A DNA stretch of 64,000 nt, from contig NZ_JANJZD010000002.1 of assembly GCF_024623325.1 (NCBI RefSeq), positions 186,001 to 250,000 of the forward strand. The letters are read 5' to 3'. The position numbers were made by a program, and so were the translations under genes. This DNA is from Acetatifactor muris. Lineage in GTDB: Bacteria > Bacillota > Clostridia > Lachnospirales > Lachnospiraceae. Positions 17,338 to 26,074 of the stretch are shown here, one piece after another (positions within the stretch are counted from its first letter, which is position 1; every line of letters starts with the position of its first letter). Under the pieces are notes generated by a model. It was not told the DNA's origin, made no database searches, and saw only the letters and a program-made list of their open reading frames with translations.

Positions 17338-18004
17338 TTTTTCCCGCATTCTTGAGCTTTCGACTGATAAAGGCGACCTGGTTCTGGACAGTTTCCTTGG
17401 TTCCGGTACCACTGCTGCCGTTGCACACAAAATGGGCAGACGCTACATTGGTATTGAAATGGGAGAACATGCCTATACACATTGTAAAGTACGCCTGGAT
17501 AAGGTCATTGCCGGCCTGGACATGGGCGGTATCACGAAAGCTGTAGATTGGCAGGGAGGCGGCGGATACCATTTCTATGAACTGGCTCCCACCCTTATCA
17601 ACCGTGATGATTTCGACGAGCCTGTCATTAACAGGTCATACGATTCCGATATGCTGGCTGCTGCCGTGGCTCTCCATGAAGGTTTTCGCTATCAGCCGGA
17701 CAGTAATCTGTTCTGGAAACAGTCCGTCGGCAATGAGAACAGTTATCTCTTCGTAACCACGCGGCATCTGGACAGTGTCTATCTGGACTCTATCCGGAGC
17801 ACGATGGAAGAGGATGAATTTCTGATAATAGCCTGCCGTTCCTTTGACTATGGCATTGACAGGGCCTATAACAATATTATTATAAAGAAAATACCTCAGA
17901 TGCTCTTTGACCGCTGTGAATTTGGCAGGGATCATTACAACCTGAACATTGTGCATCCGCCTGCTTATGAAGACAGCGGGAACGAGGTGGGCTATGATGA
18001 ATAG
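17338..18004 (+). pseudogene. Type III restriction-modification methylase (Mod), N-terminus deleted
   Basis: The frame resembles the C-terminal part of a type III N6-adenine methylase: RILELSTDKGDLVLDSFLGSGTTAAVAHKMGRRYIGIEM contains the AdoMet-binding FxGxG-type motif, followed by a C-terminal region of about 190 residues ending GYDE. The upstream half with the catalytic DPPY motif is missing; the sequence instead joins a permease fragment between about 17300 and 17340. No methylation activity is expected. The end overlaps the res start by 11 bp, as in intact type III operons. Confidence 0.85.
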
Positions 18005-18835
18005 AAATTACTTTCCCCAGTATACTACAGACTATATCAGTGGTGTTATGTCACTCCGTAAACCGCAGGAAGACTCCCTGAAAATTCTGGAAGAAATCGT
18101 GAACACAGTCAGTCTGCATAAAGACATGAATCTCAAGGCTGCTCTCGGTGCTGTTCATGCCATGTATCCGATTTGCTCGGATTTTGAGCGGAATTTCATG
18201 TCACTGACCTTTGCCTTGGCCACAGGCGTAGGCAAAACCAGATTGATGGGGGCATTTATTGCCTTTCTGTATACTCAGCACAATATCCGGAATTTTTTCG
18301 TAGTGGCAATGAGAACGGCTTTCTGCAGGAAGAAGTGATCGGTACCAGAAATTATAATTTAAAGCAGTCCTATCATTTCACAGAACGCGTCAGCCTTTAT
18401 GCACCCTATACGGCAAAGCTGCAGTCTGTTCTCTTCGACGGTATCCGGAAAGGTGTATTTGACAGCGCCAAGTTTGACAGCCAGCCGGAATTGCAGTTCG
18501 CCCGTGTACTTGAAAGCGATACAGATGTACTGAACTGGCTGAGACCAGCCCCGCAGGAATTCAATATTACCTATAACCATGGCCACAGCTATGAACCGGA
18601 TTTTGTGGTTGAGACAGAAAATATGATATACCTTATCGAAATTAAGGGGGAAGATAAGCTGAATGACCCGGATGTAATTGCCAAGAAAAAACGGGGCATT
18701 CAGTATTGTGAAGCTGCTTCCCGATGGGGAGAGGCCAACGGCTATAAAGGATGGCGTTATCTGTTTATCCCCTCTCAGCAGATTATGCCTAATTCCTCTT
18801 TCTCATGGCTGGCCAGGCAATTTCAGGAACTGTGA
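17994..18835 (+). pseudogene. Type III restriction enzyme (Res), centre deleted
   Basis: The N-terminal piece (17994-18307) holds Walker A ATGVGKTR and stops being homologous after IRNFFVVA. The C-terminal piece (frame from 18308: NENGFLQEEVIGTRNYN...) holds the endonuclease motif EPDF...YLIEIKGE (PD-ExK). The two are joined out of frame at about 18305-18310, removing all other helicase motifs; a normal Res is about 900-1000 residues. Restriction activity must be lost. The nuclease-domain piece could still be translated from GTG 18335. Confidence 0.88.
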
Positions 18836-18855
18836 AATCGCCCATAGTTTTTTTC

Positions 18856-19674
18856 TCAGCCATCACGCAATATTTTTCCATGTGCATTTCTGATGGCTCC
18901 GCCTGCGAGAAGATGCCTTTTCAGCTCTCTCTGCAGAGATGTATTTTCCGGGAACTTCGCATAATCAGTATCCGTGGAGTTCCTCCGGAAAACCCACTCA
19001 ATAAAATCAGTCCTGGTCTCACCTTCATCGAATATTTCAAAGCGATTTTGGAAGCTGACTATATTGGCATTTTCCCTTACCATTCCCCGCAGCTGTCTGT
19101 CCAGAAGCCAGGACTCACAGCAATAATCCGCCCCCTCAGTTTCCGGATAATACTGACTGAAAAATCTCTTCGCGCTGTTCAGTGACTGCTCCACAGCAGA
19201 GGGGGAAAAGTCAGCATCCGATGGAATATGAATTTCAATGGTTATCTCATTCTCATCCCGCACTATTTCATATTCCAACTCGTCAATTCTGAATAAATGC
19301 CAGCCTGCCTGGCGGGTAGTCCACCAGTCTCTGTCAAAATAATACCTGCCTGTCCTTCTGTATGTCTCATCAATGAAGCGGGAATAACACTTCATGGTGG
19401 CAAAATAAATTTCGTCACTGATTCCCTTCCTTTTATAAGTCTCATACACAGTTACCGACGCCTTCAGCATACAGGTCAGCATTTTTATATTGTCACTGTC
19501 TTCACCCAGAATCTCCTTCAGCTCTGTTCTGGCTTTTCCCATATTTTCATAGACAGCAAAATTCCTCAGCTGTTTATCCACTGTTTTAAAATCAAAGCTT
19601 TCTTCACACGCAATTACTCTGGTTTTAATTTCAGGCTGCAGATTTATCTTACTGCAAAGAGTTGTTATGTCCAT
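18856..19674 (-). CDS. Acyltransferase-like protein (DUF5596/GNAT_C type)
   Basis: A 272-residue protein with a helical N-terminal half and a C-terminal half containing SWLLDRQLRGMVRENANIVSFQNRF, a pattern I associate with GNAT-like acyltransferases annotated in gut Clostridia. RRTGRYYFDRDWWTTRQ in the middle also fits that family. The substrate is unknown. An insertion sequence ends 8 bp before the start codon, and the ribosome site (AGAGG) probably overlaps the element's end. The native promoter is therefore gone, and expression would depend on the element or be lost. Confidence 0.6.
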   Translation of the reverse strand: MDITTLCSKINLQPEIKTRVIACEESFDFKTVDKQLRNFAVYENMGKARTELKEILGEDSDNIKMLTCMLKASVTVYETYKRKGISDEIYFATMKCYSRFIDETYRRTGRYYFDRDWWTTRQAGWHLFRIDELEYEIVRDENEITIEIHIPSDADFSPSAVEQSLNSAKRFFSQYYPETEGADYCCESWLLDRQLRGMVRENANIVSFQNRFEIFDEGETRTDFIEWVFRRNSTDTDYAKFPENTSLQRELKRHLLAGGAIRNAHGKILRDG

Positions 19675-19682
19675 TTTGCCTT

Positions 19683-20704
19683 ACCTCTGGTTTTAATATG
19701 GTATCCGAAAGTACTCGCCAAAGATGCTGTTTAATACCATGCACAAGTTATATGCAAGGATTTTGTTCGCAAGACGTGTGCACAACCCCTGGAAGCTTTT
19801 GGCAAGCACACGTTCCGCATTCAGCTGTTCGGTCAGCTGAGAGAATACAGTCTCCACGCGTCTGCGCAGCCTGAATATCAGCTGCCGTACAGGCCTGGGC
19901 CAGTCCGTCCTGCTGTTGGAGCGCCTGAGCGCCATGAGGCATATCCCCTGTCCTGACATGTCCTCCGCCAGGGCCTCGCCGACATAGCCCTTGTCCCCCG
20001 GCACCACCAGACCATGCTGCCCATCGACCAGATCCCGCAGCCCCTCCCTGTCGTCCGTGGATGCGGGCGTGACCTCAAATGTGGTGACATATCCCTCCAG
20101 GGTGACCATGGCATGGACCTTATAGCCGAAGCAGGTCTCCTTTTTGGACGGGCACATCCCATAGTCCGCCCCGATGCCACGGAAAGCGCGGCAGTAGCGG
20201 GCCCTTCCGAACTTGCAGACGGCAAGCGGGAAGCTGTCCACGATAAAGAACCTGTTGCATGGCATCATGAACGCAGAGGGGAGTTTCTGCCGTAGCAGCT
20301 CCATCGTCTGGAGCAGTGCCCGCCTTGTCCTGTTGAAGCAGCTCCTGCTGCAGAGGTTCGGAAAAAGGTGTCTGTAGTTCCTCTTCACAAAGGAATACCA
20401 TGCGTTTTCAGAATCGATTCCGGCCAGCTCGGCGCACAGGCTGATGGTAATGATTTCAGAATCCGTCAGCCTGGCATCCAGAACATTCCGTCTTTGGGTT
20501 ACTTCTGGCGGAGCATAGCGGCGATACAGCTCATCGACGATGACATAGACTGTTAAAATAAAATCTTCAAAAGTTGTCAGGACTGAGGTATCATTAGTAT
20601 GGAACTTCAGCATGATGATGCCTCCTTTCATAAGTTTGTGTCGATTCAAATAGGATAGCACATTTTGTTGAAGTTCTTTTATATTTTTTTCTAGCACAAC
20701 AGGT
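19683..20704 (-). mobile_element. IS982-family insertion sequence
   Basis: About 1.02 kb, the usual size for this family, with a single transposase gene. Candidate imperfect terminal repeats are ACCTCTGGTTTTAA at 19683 and, on the other strand, ACCTGTTGTGCTAG ending at 20704 (9 of 14 matching). No clear target duplication was found, so the ends are approximate. The element separates the acyltransferase-like gene from its upstream DNA and lies 10 bp from the VapC stop codon. Confidence 0.75.
19693..20613 (-). CDS. IS982-family DDE transposase
   Basis: The 306-residue transposase looks complete, with likely catalytic acidic residues in FIVDSFPLAVCKFGRA, VPGDKGYVGEAL and the C-terminal RRRVETVFSQL. 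The frame is open for 28 more codons upstream. The ATG at 20613 (MLKFHTND) is preferred because AAGGAGG stands just before it. No frameshift or internal stop is seen, so the element may still be active. Confidence 0.88.
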   Translation of the reverse strand: MLKFHTNDTSVLTTFEDFILTVYVIVDELYRRYAPPEVTQRRNVLDARLTDSEIITISLCAELAGIDSENAWYSFVKRNYRHLFPNLCSRSCFNRTRRALLQTMELLRQKLPSAFMMPCNRFFIVDSFPLAVCKFGRARYCRAFRGIGADYGMCPSKKETCFGYKVHAMVTLEGYVTTFEVTPASTDDREGLRDLVDGQHGLVVPGDKGYVGEALAEDMSGQGICLMALRRSNSRTDWPRPVRQLIFRLRRRVETVFSQLTEQLNAERVLAKSFQGLCTRLANKILAYNLCMVLNSIFGEYFRIPY

Positions 20705-20713
20705 TAAATTATC

Positions 20714-21121
20714 TTACACGGCTAAAATGCATTCCTCATTGTAAAACGGAATCAGGGAATCATGGGTAATGAATCTCAGTTTATCCACCTTTGCCTGAGA
20801 CAGCATAATTCTATCAAAAGGATCATTGTGCGGCGGCGCATCATCTGACCTTGACAGCGTTTCCACCCCATAGACATGGCGGTCATAAACAGGAAGCATT
20901 TCAAACCCTGAATCCATACACTTTTTCGAAAAACTCTGTCCATCAATACGCATTTTATCAGGCCGCGCCATATGCTTAATTGCTATTTCCCACACAGATG
21001 CTGTACTATAATAAATCTGATTGCGCTCGTCCTCAATTATTTCCCTCGCTTTTTCTGGTAACTTTACATTATTTTCCAGCACCCACAGAATAATATGCGT
21101 ATCTAACAAGACCTTCATCAT
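20714..21121 (-). CDS. PIN-domain toxin (VapC-like)
   Basis: A 135-residue PIN-domain ribonuclease. The conserved acidic residues are visible: Asp in LLDTHIILW, Glu in SVWEIAIK, the Asp residues in HNDPFDRIML, and Asp in FITHDS. It overlaps the antitoxin gene by 4 bp (ATGA), the usual toxin-after-antitoxin arrangement. PIN toxins cleave RNA; the target cannot be predicted. It looks intact. Confidence 0.9.
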   Translation of the reverse strand: MMKVLLDTHIILWVLENNVKLPEKAREIIEDERNQIYYSTASVWEIAIKHMARPDKMRIDGQSFSKKCMDSGFEMLPVYDRHVYGVETLSRSDDAPPHNDPFDRIMLSQAKVDKLRFITHDSLIPFYNEECILAV

Positions 21122-21360
21122 ACCACCCCAAACATTTTTGCTATTTCACCATTGTATTCGTCAATATCGTAATCCGGCGCATACAGTTCTTCGCCCTCGG
21201 CAATTCCAATTCTTTTTGAGGCTTTCTTGACAGAATGGGCAACTGGCAACGGCTTGTTTTTCGACTGCACGAATATCTGCATAAAATTTACCAATACTTT
21301 CAGGTTTTCTTCTGGCATTTCCTCTATAATCTCCATTACCTGTTTCTGTAATTCAGACAT
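21118..21360 (-). CDS. VapB-like antitoxin
   Basis: An 80-residue protein with an N-terminal helix (MSELQKQVMEIIEEMPEENLKVLVNFMQ) as in DUF2281/VapB-type antitoxins and an acidic C-terminal segment (GEELYAPDYDIDEYNGEIAKMF) suited to wrap the toxin. Its position and 4-bp overlap with the PIN toxin define its role. DNA binding by the N-terminus would give autoregulation, but no clear operator was identified in 21361-21469. Confidence 0.8.
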   Translation of the reverse strand: MSELQKQVMEIIEEMPEENLKVLVNFMQIFVQSKNKPLPVAHSVKKASKRIGIAEGEELYAPDYDIDEYNGEIAKMFGVV

Positions 21361-21469
21361 GAAAAATCACCTCTTTCTACTTTTTTACTTCATGCCAACT
21401 GCATCCTCAGAAAACATCTATACTGCAAATTTAACCGGTGCGCAGTATAAATTATGCACCTGGATAACC

Positions 21470-21992
21470 CTATTCCATATCTCCCCCTGGCACAAAATCT
21501 TTTTTCTTTGCCAGTTCCTTAACTGTTTCAATAGACAAACCTGTTCCTTCCGCAATCTTTTCGTAAGATAAATCACCCATCGAAATAAACGTATGTGCTA
21601 TTTCGATAGTTTTTCTATATTCGGCTTCATTTCTCATATCTTCCATAACCCGGCACATTTCTTCCACTCCCTTCGGATTTTCTTTTAACTACCTTGTACG
21701 CTCTACCATCAGCCCATTGAATTTCTAAATCATATTTTTGTCCGAGCGAATCCATTCCATACGCATCCAAGCAAATTGATCTTGCTCCTGCCAGCCTTTT
21801 CATATCTTTTTGCGTCCGACAATCGGTAATCACTAAATCCTGCTTGCCTGTTATCGTCCTCAACACTAACTCAACCAATGGGATATTATCTTTAAAAAGA
21901 CAACGCATAAAATCGTCATCTATTGGTCGAAATCCTCGCAGACGCTGTAAATCTTTCTGCCTCTCTCGTTCTTTTATCTGCTTATCCAACAT
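21470..21992 (-). pseudogene. Rpn-family PD-(D/E)XK nuclease/transposase-like protein, centre deleted
   Basis: The N-terminal part (21992 to about 21700) is typical of the Rpn/PD-DEXK transposase-like family: FRPIDDDFMRCLFKDNIPLVELVLRTITGKQDLVI, and the nuclease strand KYDLEIQWAD. The C-terminal part (KGVEEMCRVMEDMRNEAEY... GTGLSIETVKELAKK) follows in another frame. Compared with full-length proteins of about 300 residues, roughly 130-150 central residues are missing and the junction near 21690 is out of frame. The catalytic core is split, so it is inactive. Confidence 0.75.
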
Positions 21993-22331
21993 CTCTATGT
22001 CATACTCCTTATCTGCTTAATATCATTATAAGCTTATTTTTTTCAAATTACAACGGAAAGAAAATATAAGTATGGTTTTCTCCATCATATTGAGTCTTTC
22101 TCTGAAAAACGTGTAGTAATGTGTGTAGCGGGACTCGTCTGCGGCTCGTGAATGCAGTGTTTACAATGGTTTCAGATACTTCTGCATATATTGCCGTGAC
22201 ATAAAAAGTAACACGCCATGTTACACAGATGTGGAAAAAAGCATATGATGGTTGGTGGATTTATCTTCTTTGGTATGGCATAATCATAAATGACCAATGG
22301 CCGTTGGATAACAATTTGAAGGAGAGCAGAT
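21993..22331. other. Intergenic region without a recognised gene
   Basis: No gene could be supported in these 339 bp. A short open stretch ending NAVFTMVSDTSAYIAVT (plus strand, about 22120-22203) may be the end of a lost gene. A small inverted repeat, GTAACA-N5-TGTTAC, lies at 22208-22224 and could be an operator for the XRE regulator downstream. Confidence 0.4.
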
Positions 22332-23069
22332 ATGAATATAGGAAAAAATATCAGTTTTTTGCGAAAGCAGAAAAAGCTTACACAGGAACAGCTTGCTGAC
22401 AGGATGAATGTAACCAGGCAGACCGTATCCAGATGGGAATCCGACGAAGTAATTCCTGAGCTGGACAGGCTTGTGGAAATGTGTGAAATTTTTGCATGTA
22501 AGCTTGATTCCCTTGTGAGAGAAGACCTGTCTGACCAGAGTGAAATTTATTCGGAGATAAGGCTTAAAAGAATTGCACCGTTTAAGATGGCAAGCTATGT
22601 GATTATTTCTCCGGAGCCGGAAAATGATGCTATAAAGCATATGGAGAAGTGGGCGGAAAGCTGTGGCCTCAAAAAGGTTTGCCCTGATGTTAAGCTTATC
22701 GGATGGGATTTTCCTTATGTGTCGCAGGAACAACAGAACAGGTTTGGGCTTCACGGTTATGTTGCGGCCTGTGTGATCCCGGATGATTTTACGACAGAAT
22801 GTCCCGGAGCAGCATTTTCAGAGAATAAGGAAGCTGATTATGCTGTCATAACAATTAAGGAGCCCTTCATTCAGCCCTTTGAAAGAATTCCAAATGCTTA
22901 TAAGCTGATTATGGAATACCTTCAGGCAAACAATTTCAAAGAAAAGAGGCAGGAGAATATTATTGGCTGCTTTGAATATGAGTATAAGAAGGATGATATC
23001 ACATATATGGACGTGTTTATTCACGTAGACGGTGTGACAAAAACAGATGCTTTTTCCATGCTTAGCTAA
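22332..23069 (+). CDS. XRE-family regulator with GyrI-like effector domain
   Basis: A 245-residue protein. Residues 1-60 form a Cro/CI helix-turn-helix (KNISFLRKQKKLTQEQLADRMNVTRQTVSRWESDEVIPELDRLV). Residues about 75-245 look like a GyrI/effector-binding fold (IRLKRIAPFKMASYVIIS, then paired strands ending YMDVFIHV). Such regulators respond to small amphipathic molecules and often control efflux or detoxification. GGAGAG precedes the ATG. It is monocistronic with a strong terminator directly after. Confidence 0.8.
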   Translation: MNIGKNISFLRKQKKLTQEQLADRMNVTRQTVSRWESDEVIPELDRLVEMCEIFACKLDSLVREDLSDQSEIYSEIRLKRIAPFKMASYVIISPEPENDAIKHMEKWAESCGLKKVCPDVKLIGWDFPYVSQEQQNRFGLHGYVAACVIPDDFTTECPGAAFSENKEADYAVITIKEPFIQPFERIPNAYKLIMEYLQANNFKEKRQENIIGCFEYEYKKDDITYMDVFIHVDGVTKTDAFSMLS

Positions 23070-23079
23070 CGAAAAGAAT

Positions 23080-23120
23080 AAAGCCACAGGCTTTCATCGT
23101 TCCCTGCCTGTGGCTTTTCT
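23080..23120 (+). terminator. Rho-independent terminator after the XRE regulator
   Basis: AAAGCCACAGGC (23080-23091) pairs perfectly with GCCTGTGGCTTT (23106-23117) around a 14-base loop, followed by a short T run. It starts 11 bp after the stop codon. Confidence 0.9.
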
Positions 23121-23214
23121 TACAGCCTCCAGCAATACTACAATTTCAGCGGCCGGCAAAAGAATCAGCACATTCAAAAGCATCTTCCGCCGCCTGGCTT
23201 CTCATTATGATACA

Positions 23215-25080
23215 TTATATTTCGGCTTCAATCTCTACATTTTTCCCGGAAAAGGCAATTCCAAGCTTTAAAATCCTCTCCACGCCTTCACAGTGCATCT
23301 CAGTCATATATCTCTTCTTATCAATCTGCGTCAAAGCTTCCCTTGACAATGCGGCCAGCGCCTCTTCACTTAATCCGCTTTTCCACTTTAACTCCATGAT
23401 AATTCCCGGGTACTTATTCTTCCTCGGTATCAGGCCGATATCGTATCTTCCGTCCCCGGCCTCTCTGTTTGACTTTATTTTATAATGATTGTCCATCAAG
23501 GCCACCAGGCCAAGTATAAGTCCATGATAAAATCCTTCCGCACCTGTATCATAAAAGCTGATGGACTTATCCATATATTCTGTGATTGCCTTCTGAAGCT
23601 TTTTCAGGTCGTTTGTATACAGGCTCTCCGCGATCATATTCGCAGTGGACCGTGTGATTGCTCCAATCTGGAGTAAGTGTGACAGAATCTCCCCCTTATA
23701 GACGGCCGCAATCTCCATGTTTGGAATCGATACCTCGCACAGATAGGCGCCGTCGCTTTGCAGCTCCCTGCGGGGCGCCTTTAAATATCCGGCCACCAGA
23801 AGCAGGCTGTATATATTGGCAGGGTCTTCACTGAGAGACCTGTACACTACATTCTGGTCAATTCTTGCGACAACCCGCTGGCCCTGCAAAAGAGCATATA
23901 ATTTCTCGGTGATATCCTCCGTCGCCACCTTGAGCACATCCTCAAGAACTTCATTTTTTCCGGTATTCACCCAGTAGGCCTGTGGAATGCAGCCTTTGGC
24001 AATATAATTGATTACCGACCACGGGTTATAGATTTCAACACCGCCAAACAGATATCCGTCATACCATTCTTTCAATTCTGTCTCTTTCTCGGAAAACCCA
24101 TAGTAATCCATCAGCTGCCCCACCTCTTCACGGGTAAATCCAAAGAATCTGTCATAGTCCTCATCCATCACGGAATTCACTGTCAGATTATTGAGTCCGC
24201 TGAAAATGCTTTCCTGTGCGATCCGCAGGATTCCCGTGAGGAAGCCATAGGATAAATTCCTGTTATCCTTAAATGCACCTGAGAAGAAATTACGCATAAA
24301 GCCTGTGATTTCATCGTAAAAGTCCTTCGTATATCCTTCCTGAATGGGCGTATCATATTCATCAATGATAATAATGGGAGCTTTTCCGTAATGTCTGCAC
24401 AGCAGCCTTGACAGATTCTCCAGGGATGAAGTAAGCTCTACTTCATTGGCTTTCCCATCCAATATCCTGGAAAAGGAGTCCTTCTCATAGTCAGCCAGTT
24501 TATCACTTTCCAAAAGCTCCAGATGCCTGCCGAATTCCGCCTGAAGAAGTCCTCTGATCTTATCAATGGTTGCTTTCCAGGAATCAAATTTCACGTCTTT
24601 CAATGTCAAAAAGATAACAGGATACTGCCCCTGATGCTTTTTATACTCCTCTCCGCACTGCCAGATAGCCTTATCCCTGAAATACACGCTGGTATCTTCC
24701 TCAGAAATTTCGAAAAATACCCGCAGCATGTCCATGTTCAGGGTCTTGCCGAATCGTCTCGGCCTGGTAAAAAGCGACACCAGCGGCTTCTTATCCAGAA
24801 ATTCCTGAATCAGCAGGGTCTTATCCACATAATAATATTCTGACTGTGCACGAATATAGTCGGAAATACCGATGGGAAGCACTTTTTTCTCTGCTGCAGT
24901 CTCAGGCTCCCGGTCATTTACTGATTTTACCCTCTTATCAGCCGGTCTTTCCGCATTATCCGGAATCTTCCAGCTTTTTCCCTCTTTAACGGCCCCGGGT
25001 ATCCTGTCGTTATTGCAGAGATAGGTAACTGTTCGCTCCGAAATTCCCCATTCTGCCGCCTTTTCTTTACATGTTCTCAT
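23215..25080 (-). CDS. HTH plus AAA-ATPase plus PD-(D/E)XK nuclease protein
   Basis: A 621-residue protein with three parts. Residues 1-45 are a small helix-turn-helix (KEKAAEWGISERTVTYLCNNDRIPGAVKEGKSWKIP), like excisionase or MerR readers. About 70-330 is an AAA-ATPase-like domain (YYVDKTLLIQEFL, P-loop region TRPRRFGKTLNMDML, IIIIDEYDTPIQ). About 480-620 is a PD-DEXK nuclease-like domain (DGRYDIGLIPRKNKYPGIIMELKWK). The last two form a common gut-bacterial family of uncertain function; the N-terminal reader suggests DNA binding. Operator-like repeats lie directly upstream. Confidence 0.85.
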   Translation of the reverse strand: MRTCKEKAAEWGISERTVTYLCNNDRIPGAVKEGKSWKIPDNAERPADKRVKSVNDREPETAAEKKVLPIGISDYIRAQSEYYYVDKTLLIQEFLDKKPLVSLFTRPRRFGKTLNMDMLRVFFEISEEDTSVYFRDKAIWQCGEEYKKHQGQYPVIFLTLKDVKFDSWKATIDKIRGLLQAEFGRHLELLESDKLADYEKDSFSRILDGKANEVELTSSLENLSRLLCRHYGKAPIIIIDEYDTPIQEGYTKDFYDEITGFMRNFFSGAFKDNRNLSYGFLTGILRIAQESIFSGLNNLTVNSVMDEDYDRFFGFTREEVGQLMDYYGFSEKETELKEWYDGYLFGGVEIYNPWSVINYIAKGCIPQAYWVNTGKNEVLEDVLKVATEDITEKLYALLQGQRVVARIDQNVVYRSLSEDPANIYSLLLVAGYLKAPRRELQSDGAYLCEVSIPNMEIAAVYKGEILSHLLQIGAITRSTANMIAESLYTNDLKKLQKAITEYMDKSISFYDTGAEGFYHGLILGLVALMDNHYKIKSNREAGDGRYDIGLIPRKNKYPGIIMELKWKSGLSEEALAALSREALTQIDKKRYMTEMHCEGVERILKLGIAFSGKNVEIEAEI

Positions 25081-25141
25081 CAGTACCCATCTCCCTTCTT
25101 CTGTAATTAATATATGTCTCTCTCCGCAAATTATACCTCAC

Positions 25142-25238
25142 ATTCGGCAATATATCAACCTTTTGTTCTATATATTGCCGAATTTTTCCTTTATATTGCT
25201 GAATGCAATCATATATTGCCGAATATATCCTGCTGAAT
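25142..25238. repeat. Cluster of 13-bp operator-like repeats
   Basis: TATATTGC[CT]GAAT occurs at 25171-25183, 25192-25204 and 25212-25224 in the same direction, spaced 21 and 20 bp (two helical turns). An inverted copy lies at 25142-25154 and a weaker fifth copy at 25226-25238. The cluster fills the divergent intergenic region between the HTH-AAA-nuclease gene and the TetR gene. Confidence 0.75.
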
Positions 25239-25253
25239 ATATAAATTCTTCTC

Positions 25254-25302
25254 TTGACAATTGTATATAAAACAGTATAATTGAAATGAACCGTTCATTT
25301 CA
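25254..25302 (+). promoter_or_regulatory. Promoter and TetR operator of the tetR-type gene
   Basis: TTGACA (25254-25259) and TATAAT (25276-25281) are spaced 16 bp. Immediately after the -10 box a 21-bp palindrome (25282-25302) is built of TGAAATGAA, CCG and TTCATTTCA. A repressor bound there would block the promoter. The same palindrome occurs before the ABC exporter at 26054. Confidence 0.85.
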
Positions 25303-25322
25303 GTATTGAGGAGGAAACTAAA

Positions 25323-25988
25323 TTGAATAATACAAGATTACGGAAAATATATCAGGAGGCCGGACGTCTGTTTAACAGTAAGGGCTATGCGAATACAAAA
25401 ATGGCAGAAATTGCGAAGGCCTCCGGAATTGCGGTAGGCACCATGTATTCCTCGTTTACGGGAAAAGATGCCGTCCTCTCTTTTGTAATATATGCCGCTC
25501 TCGACAAAGACTATCTTTCCAGTGAAATCACGCTGCCCATTAAGCCAATAGAAGCGTCCAGGCTGATCGGATTGCTGAAAAAAGTGCTGGATTACGCATC
25601 CACTTCCGTCCTGAATGTTACGGATGAGAACGGAAATATCTGTAAAAGTTTTCCTGAACTTATGGGGGGACTATTTGATCTGTTTGCCGACTACCTCCTT
25701 GCCTTCGACAATATTGAGACCAATGCAGGTGTGCTGGAAGAACTCAATGAAATATACTGGCCGCAGAAAATGGCTTATTTTGGAGAACTGGGCGATTACC
25801 TGCGGCTGTATATGAAAGCCGGACAGATTCGGGAGCTTACTCATATCCAATCTCATGTTCTTTTTTTGACGAATACTCTGACATGGTGGGCCCTGAACGC
25901 AAATCTTTCCTTTCCGGAGGAACCTGTCCCCAGGGAAGTCGCCAAGGAATTTTGTCTTGGAATGATTCAGCGGGCTTATCAGGTCTAA
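25323..25988 (+). CDS. TetR-family regulator
   Basis: A 221-residue repressor beginning at TTG behind GAGGAGG. The N-terminal helix-turn-helix (IYQEAGRLFNSKGYANTKMAEIAKASGIAVGTMYSSFTGKDAVLSFVI) is canonical; the C-terminal ligand-binding part is helical and unclassified. Two identical-type palindromes, one on its own promoter and one before the downstream ABC pair, indicate that it represses itself and the exporter, probably until an exporter substrate binds. Confidence 0.92.
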   Translation: MNNTRLRKIYQEAGRLFNSKGYANTKMAEIAKASGIAVGTMYSSFTGKDAVLSFVIYAALDKDYLSSEITLPIKPIEASRLIGLLKKVLDYASTSVLNVTDENGNICKSFPELMGGLFDLFADYLLAFDNIETNAGVLEELNEIYWPQKMAYFGELGDYLRLYMKAGQIRELTHIQSHVLFLTNTLTWWALNANLSFPEEPVPREVAKEFCLGMIQRAYQV

Positions 25989-26013
25989 AGCAGTAAAGTC
26001 CGGTCATTGTAAA

Positions 26014-26044
26014 AGAAAGGGTGCATAATGCACCTTTCCTTTTA
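26014..26044 (+). terminator. Probable terminator or attenuator after tetR-type gene
   Basis: GTGCA (26021-26025) pairs with TGCAC (26029-26033), extended by GAAAGG against CTTTC with a bulge, then TTTTA. It separates the TetR gene from the second operator and the ABC genes. Confidence 0.5.
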
Positions 26045-26053
26045 CCGGCGGAC

Positions 26054-26074
26054 TGAAATGAACGGTTCATTTCA
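26054..26074 (+). promoter_or_regulatory. Second TetR operator, before the ABC exporter
   Basis: A 21-bp palindrome of TGAAATGAA, CGG and TTCATTTCA, differing from the first operator only in the central triplet orientation. It is 34 bp upstream of the ABC start. No good separate promoter boxes were seen here, so the operator may act as a roadblock on read-through or overlap a weak promoter. Confidence 0.8.

Noticed and set aside
18335..18835. Stand-alone PD-(D/E)XK nuclease gene
   Set aside because: The homology continues upstream of the GTG in frame (NENGFLQEEVIGTRNYN), showing that it is the C-terminal end of a deleted Res subunit.
22120..22203. Possible gene ending NAVFTMVSDTSAYIAVT
   Set aside because: Too short, no start signal, no recognisable family; kept only as a note on the intergenic region.
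25142..25238. CRISPR array or plasmid origin iterons
   Set aside because: The repeats are only 13 bp, spacers of 7-8 bp are not unique protospacer-like units, and no Rep or Cas gene is nearby. An operator cluster fits better.
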